A stretch of DNA of 16,437 nucleotides from Candidatus Woesearchaeota archaeon (GTDB lineage Archaea; Nanoarchaeota; Nanoarchaeia; Woesearchaeales; GW2011-AR4), in NCBI GenBank assembly GCA_023259315.1, contig JAHFQL010000014.1, positions 1 to 16,437 on the forward strand, read 5' to 3'. This document shows, in pieces, positions 6,314 to 11,579 of the stretch (position 1 is its first letter; the number at the start of each line of letters is the position of its first letter). Made by a program: the position numbers and the translations under genes. The notes beneath the pieces are model-generated. The model saw only the letters and a program-made list of their open reading frames with translations, ran no database searches and was not told where the DNA came from.

Positions 6314-6985
6314 TTAGTAATTATATCTTTGGCCTATTAATTTTGCGATTTCTTTCATAATGCTTCTAGTGACTTCTTCAAGAACTTTTTCATTAATATT
6401 TTTATTGTAGTATTTTTCAAAATAAATTGGCTTCCCGATATTTACCTCGCATCTTACAAATCTTGGAAATGCTTTTCCTTTTGGGAGAACTTTGTGCGCA
6501 TCTATAATTCCGATTGGAAGCACAGGGGCTTTTGATTTTAATGCCAATCTTGCGACTCCGGTGTATGCTTTTTTTAATTTTCCATCATTGCTTCTTGTGC
6601 CTTCTGGAAATATCATAACCAAGTCATTTTTTTTAAGATAGCCTGATGCCTTTTCAAATGCCAGCTTGTTCTTTTGCTTTGAGTTTTTTTCCTTGTCTAC
6701 AAAAACAGGGATTGCCTGCCATATGTTGAGGAAATATTTTGTCAGGAAGTTGCTCCAGTAATAGCTGTTCACCAATGCGCGTATGTCCTTGTTTGCTCTT
6801 TGAATAACGAGCACAGCTGGAATGAAAATATCAAAATAGCTTGAATGGTTTGCTGCAATAATGAATGGCTTGTCTTTTGGAATGTTATCTAGCCCGTTCA
6901 CTTTCCTTATCCATAGCTTATAGATTGGTGGTATAATCCACCTGCTGATAGGGTAAGCCATAGGACAGGCTATTAAATAGGGCAT
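6314..6985 (-). CDS. plsC: PlsC-family glycerolipid acyltransferase, first of a tandem pair
   Basis: 223 residues. NHSSYFD (46-52, catalytic His47 and Asp52), the motif II region AIPVFVDKEK (91-100), FPEGTRS (126-132) and APVLPIG (153-159) are all present. The N-terminus (about residues 1-22) is hydrophobic, fitting a membrane-facing enzyme. It is likely to be the promoter-proximal gene of a plsC-plsC-gpsA operon. The family normally makes lysophosphatidate or phosphatidate from acyl donors and G3P derivatives, and the downstream gpsA supplies G3P. No ribosome binding site is clear, and only weak TATA-like sequence is seen upstream (7011-7018 or 7025-7040). Copy B of the intergenic repeat ends about 60 bases before the ATG. 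The two paralogues may have different acyl or acceptor specificity. Confidence 0.93.
   Translation of the reverse strand: MPYLIACPMAYPISRWIIPPIYKLWIRKVNGLDNIPKDKPFIIAANHSSYFDIFIPAVLVIQRANKDIRALVNSYYWSNFLTKYFLNIWQAIPVFVDKEKNSKQKNKLAFEKASGYLKKNDLVMIFPEGTRSNDGKLKKAYTGVARLALKSKAPVLPIGIIDAHKVLPKGKAFPRFVRCEVNIGKPIYFEKYYNKNINEKVLEEVTRSIMKEIAKLIGQRYNY
6401..6442 (-). repeat. Near-identical 42-base segment shared by the two plsC genes, copy 2
   Basis: Partner of 5770-5811 with two mismatches; encodes IGKPIYFEKYYNK. Confidence 0.7.
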
Positions 6986-7043
6986 TAAAAAGGTTTTGTT
7001 TAGGATTTTTGATTAAAGAAGAAAATAATATAATTAAATAAAA

Positions 7044-7087
7044 TCAATATGCTCCGCAGAATCTTGGCTCACTCAATGGTTCGCCTA
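7044..7087 (-). repeat. Dispersed intergenic repeat, copy B
   Basis: Read on the minus strand it starts TAGGCGAACCATTGAGTGAG and ends CATATTGA. It is related to 3847-3892 on the plus strand, and most differences are transitions. It lies in the 136-base gap between radA and the plsC operon, in the sense direction of plsC. Confidence 0.7.
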
Positions 7088-7117
7088 TTTATTAAAAAAT
7101 TAAAAGAAAAAATAAAG
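7088..7117 (-). terminator. T-rich terminator after radA
   Basis: On the minus strand, CTTTATTTTTTCTTTTAATT and a further T run follow the radA stop within a few bases; no hairpin. Typical archaeal intrinsic terminator. Confidence 0.6.
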
Positions 7118-7121
7118 ACAC

Positions 7122-8129
7122 TTATTCTGTGTCTTTTATTCCTGTTTCATCAACATAGAAGCCTGCCTCGCCTTCCGGCATTGACGGAGAATCTATAAGC
7201 TTAGCAACTCTTGTGCCTTTCTTGCCTTTTCGCAAGTAAATTCTGAATGTTGATGCATGCGCAACAATATGTCCACCAATTGCTTGTGTTGGATCGCCGA
7301 AGAACATGTCTGGCTTTGCCATCACTTGGTTTGTCACATAAACAGATAAATTGTATGTGTCTGCTAGTTTAAGCAGAACGTGCATGTGCTTGTTGAGTTT
7401 TTGCTGCCTGTCTGCTAAAGTTCCTCTGCCAATAAATTCTGCTCTGAAATGAGCTGTTAAGGAATCAATGACAACAAGTTTTACATTCAATCCCTTCTTT
7501 TTGATTAGGTCTTCGATTTTTTCTGCCAGCAACATTTGATGGTCTGAATTGTAGGCTCTTGCCACTTTTATGTTTTTCAGGACCTGCTCTTCATCCAAGC
7601 CAGCGCCTTTTGCCAACTGGATTATTCTTTCTGGTCTGAAAGTATTTTCAGTGTCAATGTAGACAGCAACTGCATCTTTTTCAACGGATTGAACGTTTAC
7701 TGCCAGAGCATGGCCAAGCTGGGTTTTTCCAGAGCCGAATTCACCGAAACATTCTACAATAGCTCCTGTTTCCAACCCACCACCTATCAAAGAATCAAAT
7801 GCCTTGCTTCCTGTTTTAATTCTGATGACTTTTTCCCTTCTTCTCATGAGCTCTTCTCCTGATTCAAAGCCCATTTCCAAAGAAGAACGTGCAACTGCAA
7901 TGAGTTTTTTTGCAACAGCATCTCCCATTCCTGTTGCGTCAACTAGTTCTGCCGGAGTCGCAACTGCAATGCTCATCAAGTCATCGAATCCAACTGAGAT
8001 TAGCTTTTCAGCTGTTGCTGCCCCTACACCCGGAAGATCATAGATTGTCTTTTCCTGTTTTTCCATCTTTATTTCTTTTCTTTTTCTTTTATTGTTTGGC
8101 TCTTGAATTTCAATTACTTCTTGTTCCAT
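7122..8129 (-). CDS. radA: DNA repair and recombination protein RadA
   Basis: 335 residues, within the usual size. A short basic N-terminal extension (residues 1-26) precedes the helix-hairpin-helix DNA-binding domain ([13 protein letters not shown], 31-43, to about 85). The RecA-type ATPase core has Walker A GEFGSGKT (129-136), Walker B LVVID (218-222), and the DNA-binding loop around DPTQAIGG (279-286). RadA forms filaments on single-stranded DNA and drives homologous pairing and strand exchange. The GFESG segment (87-91) is at the position of the polymerisation motif. The start at 8129 has the site AAGGTGAT 6 bases upstream. A gene for a 99-residue protein precedes it by 40 bases, probably in the same operon; a TATA-like element in that gap could also drive radA alone. 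Confidence 0.97.
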   Translation of the reverse strand: MEQEVIEIQEPNNKRKRKEIKMEKQEKTIYDLPGVGAATAEKLISVGFDDLMSIAVATPAELVDATGMGDAVAKKLIAVARSSLEMGFESGEELMRRREKVIRIKTGSKAFDSLIGGGLETGAIVECFGEFGSGKTQLGHALAVNVQSVEKDAVAVYIDTENTFRPERIIQLAKGAGLDEEQVLKNIKVARAYNSDHQMLLAEKIEDLIKKKGLNVKLVVIDSLTAHFRAEFIGRGTLADRQQKLNKHMHVLLKLADTYNLSVYVTNQVMAKPDMFFGDPTQAIGGHIVAHASTFRIYLRKGKKGTRVAKLIDSPSMPEGEAGFYVDETGIKDTE

Positions 8130-8135
8130 TTTATA

Positions 8136-8143
8136 ATCACCTT
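8136..8143 (-). promoter_or_regulatory. Ribosome binding site of radA
   Basis: AAGGTGAT on the minus strand, 6 bases before ATG 8129; it is one of the strongest such sites in the window and fixes the radA start. Confidence 0.7.
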
Positions 8144-8155
8144 CTTTATTTATAG
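8144..8155 (-). promoter_or_regulatory. Possible internal TATA box for radA
   Basis: CTATAAATAAAG on the minus strand, preceded by CCAAAAA, resembles the RPA and radA-operon promoters. The predicted start would fall within a few bases of the ATG, so the element would give an almost leaderless transcript, at odds with the strong ribosome binding site. Hence low confidence. Confidence 0.35.
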
Positions 8156-8161
8156 TTTTTG

Positions 8162-8184
8162 GAAGAAGTCTAAATGACTTCTTC
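8162..8184. repeat. Perfect 9-base inverted repeat upstream of radA
   Basis: GAAGAAGTC and GACTTCTTC separated by five bases. The stop codon of the 99-residue gene lies at the loop edge, and the internal TATA-like box of radA starts 7 bases on. It could be an operator or an RNA hairpin. Confidence 0.65.
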
Positions 8185-8469
8185 TATGATGTCTTCATCA
8201 ACATAGTCAACAGATTCTGTTGGACTTTGCTCTCTTAGAACTACATACTCATATGCTTTCTGAAGCACTAATGCAGCTTTTGGCAGGTCATTGACTCTGA
8301 AAGAGTTTGCTGATTGCCAGACTCCGTTTTTGTCTTTATATCTTCTCTGCAAAGAAACAGTTCTGTAACCTACTGGTTCTCCATTTCTGCCTTTTCCTTG
8401 GTTTTGCCATACGGTGGCAGTTATAACTCCTGTGCTGAATTTCTTTTCAGGCACGTTTCTAGTTTCCAT
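8170..8469 (-). CDS. Conserved-looking 99-residue protein in the radA operon, function unknown
   Basis: No family is named with certainty. Residues 10-80 look like a compact beta-rich domain ([11 protein letters not shown], then [20 protein letters not shown]) ending in a helix ([18 protein letters not shown]). Aromatic and basic residues in the strands (W21, Y35, R42, R43, Y44, K45, W51) would suit nucleic-acid binding. The last 15 residues are acidic and hydrophobic ([13 protein letters not shown]), a layout also seen in tails of single-strand DNA-binding proteins. From memory, similar short proteins occur in other archaea and in bacteria, which I cannot check here. Its position 40 bases before radA in one operon makes a DNA repair or single-strand DNA role plausible. 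The ATG has AGGGTGAA 5 bases upstream, so the start is well supported. Confidence 0.8.
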   Translation of the reverse strand: METRNVPEKKFSTGVITATVWQNQGKGRNGEPVGYRTVSLQRRYKDKNGVWQSANSFRVNDLPKAALVLQKAYEYVVLREQSPTESVDYVDEDIIEEVI

Positions 8470-8474
8470 TTCTA

Positions 8475-8482
8475 TTCACCCT
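8475..8482 (-). promoter_or_regulatory. Ribosome binding site of the 99-residue gene
   Basis: AGGGTGAA on the minus strand, 5 bases before ATG 8469. Confidence 0.65.
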
Positions 8483-8494
8483 TGCTTTCGCGTT

Positions 8495-8599
8495 TTATTT
8501 CAAAGCCTCTTTGATTATGAATGCGTTGCCGGTTCCAAGCATTTCCATGCCATTACCGGACACATTCCAGAGACTGGGTACGATTGTCTTTTCAAACAA
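8495..8599 (-). CDS. Possible 34-residue ORF at the head of the radA operon
   Basis: Starting at TTG 8599, the reading frame gives a 34-residue peptide running from MFEKTIVPSLW through SGNGMEMLGTGNAF to IIKEALK. The start is 26-33 bases after a strong TATA box, so the mRNA would be nearly leaderless. The stop at 8495 is 25 bases before the next gene. The same frame is open further upstream, but that part would lie ahead of the promoter. Support: position between promoter and gene, and a sensible composition. Against: TTG start, short length, and the same bases can fold (CCGGT/ACCGG around GCAT-GGAA-ATGC at about 8530-8560), so it may instead be a structured leader. Function unknown. Confidence 0.35.
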   Translation of the reverse strand: MFEKTIVPSLWNVSGNGMEMLGTGNAFIIKEALK

Positions 8600-8622
8600 C
8601 CCATATATTGTGGGGATGAGTA

Positions 8623-8634
8623 TGTTTATATAGT
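8623..8634 (-). promoter_or_regulatory. BRE/TATA promoter of the radA operon
   Basis: ACTATATAAACA on the minus strand matches the RPA promoter core ACTATATAAACC. Transcription should start near 8602. Three GGACA elements lie directly upstream (minus-strand 8657 to 8636). Confidence 0.7.
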
Positions 8635-8635
8635 T

Positions 8636-8657
8636 TGTCCGGGCATGTCCAGTGTCC
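8636..8657 (-). promoter_or_regulatory. Triple GGACA element upstream of the radA operon TATA box
   Basis: On the minus strand GGACA occurs at 8657-8653, 8650-8646 and 8640-8636, the last one touching the BRE. Spacing is 2 and 5 bases. Such repeats at a promoter edge suggest a binding site for a regulator, perhaps of the repair response; the regulator is unknown. Confidence 0.4.
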
Positions 8658-8752
8658 AGTGATACTATAATATAGAGGTTGGGGGAGATAAGTTTAAATA
8701 AATGTAATAAAGAATTTTTCATTCAAATTGTATATTTTAAACCTACAAAAAC

Positions 8753-8770
8753 CACAACCTTTATATATAA
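8753..8770 (+). promoter_or_regulatory. BRE/TATA promoter of the toxin-antitoxin-like pair
   Basis: ACAACC then TTTATATATAA. The predicted start is near 8790, 30 bases before ATG 8820. TTTATATATA (8760-8769) and TATATATAAA (8793-8802) form ten-base inverted arms, and the second arm is itself TATA-like, so the exact promoter is uncertain. The gap between the divergent operons (8600-8819) holds nothing else clear. Confidence 0.55.
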
Positions 8771-8819
8771 CTACATATTTATTAGATATAAATATATATA
8801 AATCAAGTATAAGTATAAA

Positions 8820-9104
8820 ATGAGGCAAATAACAAAAGTTAAGCACAAAGAAAAAGCAATTCATTCTCCTACTTTGAATACTGTTCTTATGGTTGAAGAG
8901 ACATTAAAGGAAAGCGGGGAGCTATTGACAATTGCAGAACTGAAAAGAGAATTACCGAAGAAAGTCATGCATCAGACCTTGATTCATATACTGGATTACC
9001 TGCAGCTTGGCGGAAAGATTCTGATAGGCACAAAGGGAATTCTATGGATATATACAGAAAGAAAGGAATTAAACAAATTGATTAAGAATGGAACGGAGTT
9101 ATGA
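8820..9104 (+). CDS. Small winged-helix protein, likely antitoxin of the pair
   Basis: 94 residues. After a basic tail (residues 1-17), residues about 18-82 fit a winged helix: helix PTLNTVLMVEETLKES, LLTIAELKRELP, recognition-type helix KVMHQTLIHILDYLQLGG, then a beta-hairpin KILIGTKGILWIYTE. The fold assignment is by pattern only. Its stop overlaps the start of the RelE-like gene (ATGA at 9101-9104). In type II toxin-antitoxin pairs the DNA-binding partner usually comes first and represses the operon, which suits this gene and the AT-rich inverted repeat at its promoter. No typical toxin-wrapping disordered tail is visible; the short C-terminal helix after residue 82 may serve. Confidence 0.75.
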   Translation: MRQITKVKHKEKAIHSPTLNTVLMVEETLKESGELLTIAELKRELPKKVMHQTLIHILDYLQLGGKILIGTKGILWIYTERKELNKLIKNGTEL

Positions 9105-9472
9105 ACAAGCCCACAAGAGTTATTCTTCTTGATGAAGCTGATGCAGAATATAAAAAGCTAAATGAGATTGCCGGACAGCAAATCAAGGAAGGCAAAGAAA
9201 ACACAGAAGAAATCCAGCTGTTAAAATCAATAAAACAGAAATCTGAATTCCTGAAGGCAAATCCTTTTTATGGTGACAATATTCCTAAAAAGCTTATTCC
9301 TGAAGAGTACATCTTAAAGTACAATGCCAAAAATTTGTGGAGAGTTGAGCTTACAAACTATTGGAGAATGCTTTACACAATAAAAGGTGACCAGGTTGAG
9401 ATAGTTTGTTTTGTGCTAGATATTATAGACCATGAGAAATACAATAAAAAGTTTGGTTATAAGAAAAAATAA
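9101..9472 (+). CDS. RelE/ParE-superfamily toxin-like protein
   Basis: 123 residues. The N-terminal strand and helix (RVILLDEADAEYKKLNEIA) and the C-terminal sheet with WRVELTNYWRMLYTI, EIVCFVLDIIDHEKYNKKFGY are characteristic of RelE/ParE-like proteins; the DHEKYNKKFGY ending is common in archaeal members. A long charged helical hairpin (about residues 25-52) separates the two halves. RelE-type toxins cut mRNA in the ribosome, ParE-type ones act on gyrase. Candidate catalytic residues (Arg88, Lys/Tyr near the end) cannot be confirmed by eye, so activity is inferred. It overlaps the upstream gene by four bases and ends directly against the RPA stop codon. GGAG at 9095-9098 may help initiation. 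Confidence 0.82.
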   Translation: MNKPTRVILLDEADAEYKKLNEIAGQQIKEGKENTEEIQLLKSIKQKSEFLKANPFYGDNIPKKLIPEEYILKYNAKNLWRVELTNYWRMLYTIKGDQVEIVCFVLDIIDHEKYNKKFGYKKK

Positions 9473-10462
9473 TTATCCCTGCAACCTCTTCAACTCTTCC
9501 TCTGGATTTGGATTTATGTCAACGTTTTGTGTTATAAATTCCAGTCTGTTGAACATGGAATTCTTGTTTGTTCTGCCGGTTAGTTTGACAATTGTTCCAA
9601 GCAAATCATTCTTCACAGCTTCGAAATCTGCAGGATTGTTTTTGAAATTCAATAATTTTTCCTGGGTCATGTTCAATAATTTTTCCAACTGGTTTCTGAA
9701 GAAAACGCATCTTATTGTTTCTGTCCCGTCATCCAGAACAGTGTTAAGCACATAAGCAAAAGCTGGAATCACATTTCCATGCTCTGAGCATACAAACAAG
9801 TCAATGCTCGGCTTTGCCCTCTTGCCGCATTTCGGGCAGATTTCATAGAACTTGATGTCAAAAATCTGCACAATTGTGCCGAGCAGCTCAACTTCATTGT
9901 CATTTTCATTCAGGTTCTTGATTTCTTTTCTGTTTCCCTGCTTGGCTTCTACAAAAACTTCGCTGACAATTTCGCCTTTTGGATTTAAAATAAGCTGACT
10001 TCTGTCATTAAGGTGAATTTCTTTTCTTCCGTTGTTTTCCCGTACATAGGCACCTACAATCTTGACAATATCATGCAAACCAAGGTTAGCCGCATTGTCT
10101 GCCTGAGAGCCCCACATCACAGCCCTTATAGTGCCTGTTTCATCTCCAATCAGCATGGAAGCGACTTTGCTTACAGCATCCCCTTTCACAAATTCTCTTG
10201 CGTCAGAAATTTGCAAAACCTTGCCAATGGTTTCAACATCCCTCATGCCTGTTAGAATATTTTTTATCTGCAATTTCCCGCTTAAAGGCTCAAAAATCTT
10301 GACGCCAAGCTCATTTGCAACAATATGCGCCGCTCCCTCCTTGCTTATCAATCCAGAAAGCTGCTTTAATTTCTTCTCAACTCTTTCTTCTATTTCTGAA
10401 ACACTCATCTTGGTGTTTTCATTTATCTTGAGAACTATCTCCTCGTAAGGAATCTTAATCAT
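9473..10462 (-). CDS. Replication factor A / RPA-type single-stranded DNA-binding protein
   Basis: 329 residues. The N-terminal helical region (1-55) is followed by an OB fold at about 65-158 (DVETIGKVLQISDAREF to IVKIVGAYVREN). A second OB fold from about 188 contains a zinc site, C209-x2-C212 and C225-x2-H228, as in archaeal Rfa1/RPA41 proteins. The rest (about 230-320) completes the fold with FRNQLEKLL and LLGTIVKLTGR. RPA coats single-stranded DNA in replication, recombination and repair and works with RadA. The gene is monocistronic here. Its TATA box stands about 26 bases before the ATG, so the mRNA is leaderless; this fixes the start. The stop abuts that of the convergent toxin gene with no gap. 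Confidence 0.93.
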   Translation of the reverse strand: MIKIPYEEIVLKINENTKMSVSEIEERVEKKLKQLSGLISKEGAAHIVANELGVKIFEPLSGKLQIKNILTGMRDVETIGKVLQISDAREFVKGDAVSKVASMLIGDETGTIRAVMWGSQADNAANLGLHDIVKIVGAYVRENNGRKEIHLNDRSQLILNPKGEIVSEVFVEAKQGNRKEIKNLNENDNEVELLGTIVQIFDIKFYEICPKCGKRAKPSIDLFVCSEHGNVIPAFAYVLNTVLDDGTETIRCVFFRNQLEKLLNMTQEKLLNFKNNPADFEAVKNDLLGTIVKLTGRTNKNSMFNRLEFITQNVDINPNPEEELKRLQG

Positions 10463-10482
10463 AAATCAAAGGTTAAGGAAAT

Positions 10483-10494
10483 GGTTTATATAGT
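10483..10494 (-). promoter_or_regulatory. BRE/TATA promoter of RPA, leaderless
   Basis: CCAAAACTATATAAACC on the minus strand. From the TATA centre to ATG 10462 is about 26 bases, so transcription should start at the start codon. Confidence 0.7.
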
Positions 10495-10671
10495 TTTGGT
10501 TTTTGTTCTTTGATTTGGTTTTTTTGATTTATTGTCTTATTTATTTTTGGTTAATGAGTTTTTATTATTGGGTTTTTTATTTAATGTTTTTTTTATTTAA
10601 GTGTTTTGTGCTTCTTGCCCTTGACATTAGGGCACGATTCAATAATATATTTTTAAAAAATCAAAAACACT
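10495..10671. other. Strand-asymmetric T-rich intergenic region
   Basis: From 10495 to about 10610 the plus strand is almost only T, with G and few A or C, ahead of the RPA promoter. It then holds a hairpin, TGCCCT/AGGGCA with loop TGACATT (10616-10634). No believable gene. The tract may be an upstream promoter element or nucleosome/chromatin-free region; the hairpin is unexplained. Confidence 0.5.
10643..10670 (-). terminator. T-rich terminator of the membrane-protein operon
   Basis: Minus strand AAGTGTTTTTGATTTTTTAA follows the last gene (stop 10672) immediately. It has the form of an archaeal intrinsic terminator. Confidence 0.5.
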
Positions 10672-11577
10672 TTATTTTGAATATGTAATTGCAAATTTAT
10701 AAACAATATCCCGAAGTTTTAATGTGCTGTCAGATTTGTCATAAGCGTAAAATTGCCTGCCTGTTTTTGCGCAAAACTTGAAGCCTTTTGTTTTTGGCAA
10801 GTCTATAATTTTATTTGCAGGCACAGGCGCTTCAAAGCTGGAGCCTGGCGCTTCTACAAACTTGACAAAATTATCTTTTTTATAAAGCAGGATTGTCTTG
10901 CTTAAGGGTATCCTGTTTGAATTATCATCAATTCCAAATGCATCTTTAACAACAGGCTTTTTGCCTTCATAATCAATTATGAATTTTACAGGGTTTAATT
11001 TTTCATTTAGTTTGTCTCTGTTATCGTAATCAGTATAAACTAAATTTTCTAACTCAATGTCTTCTTCTGCTAAAACTTCTGTGCCTTGTATGAGGCCAAC
11101 TTTTATTTTGTGATTTTTATTTGTAAGAATCAGGTCAAAACTCTTTACAGGCCTGTTCATTATCTCCCTTTCATCGAAAGAAAATCTGCAGACAACATTG
11201 CTTCCTTCAACATGCAGGCACTCATTGAATTTATCAACAAAATCGTATAGAATATCAACTGATTCGTCTCTTAATTCTACACAATTCCAATCAGGTTTAT
11301 CAGCGTAATCTTTAAAACATTTCTCAATATCTTTTGCATTTTTACAGTCATCAATTAATTCATTTAATTTTTTATTTATATTTGTATAGTTTTCTTTAAG
11401 GTTGTAGTCAATCTTCGCCTTGAATGAGGGAGTTACAGAATAAGTTCCTATTATGCTGCTTTCTTCCTGCTGGGCTGTAGCTGCTCCTGTTATTTGCGGA
11501 TTTTTATCTGTGTAAATAACAAGACTTACCAATAATATTGGTATCAACATCAACAAAACCAAATCTTTTGCTTCCAT
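10672..11577 (-). CDS. Membrane-anchored extracellular protein, function unknown
   Basis: 301 residues. A single hydrophobic segment (about residues 5-22, LVLLMLIPILLVSLVIYT) near the N-terminus is followed by KNPQITGAATAQQEE, then a large soluble part with Asp/Lys-rich helices and beta strands. Cysteines near residues 78, 86, 99, 117 and 126 could form disulfides outside the cell. I do not recognise the fold. The start ATG 11577 is three bases past the end of the VanY-type peptidase gene (two bases between), so an earlier in-frame start, which would overlap that gene by 61 bases, is rejected. It is the last gene of the operon. The motif ITGAATA after the membrane segment resembles what I recall of secreted proteins in DPANN archaea, which is an unchecked impression. 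Confidence 0.75.
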   Translation of the reverse strand: MEAKDLVLLMLIPILLVSLVIYTDKNPQITGAATAQQEESSIIGTYSVTPSFKAKIDYNLKENYTNINKKLNELIDDCKNAKDIEKCFKDYADKPDWNCVELRDESVDILYDFVDKFNECLHVEGSNVVCRFSFDEREIMNRPVKSFDLILTNKNHKIKVGLIQGTEVLAEEDIELENLVYTDYDNRDKLNEKLNPVKFIIDYEGKKPVVKDAFGIDDNSNRIPLSKTILLYKKDNFVKFVEAPGSSFEAPVPANKIIDLPKTKGFKFCAKTGRQFYAYDKSDSTLKLRDIVYKFAITYSK

Positions 11578-11579
11578 TT

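Noticed and set aside
8414..8662. Plus-strand reading frames opposite the 99-residue gene and its leader
   Set aside because: Antisense to a supported gene, no promoter in that direction, unlikely composition.
8495..8722. Long 75-codon version of the small minus-strand ORF starting at ATG 8722
   Set aside because: Its first half lies upstream of the strong TATA box at 8625-8632, so it would not be transcribed from that promoter; only the part from TTG 8599 is considered.
10503..10688. Plus-strand hydrophobic reading frame of 61 codons
   Set aside because: It is a by-product of the T-rich tract (Phe, Leu, Tyr codons), has no ribosome binding site and runs into the minus-strand gene at 10672.
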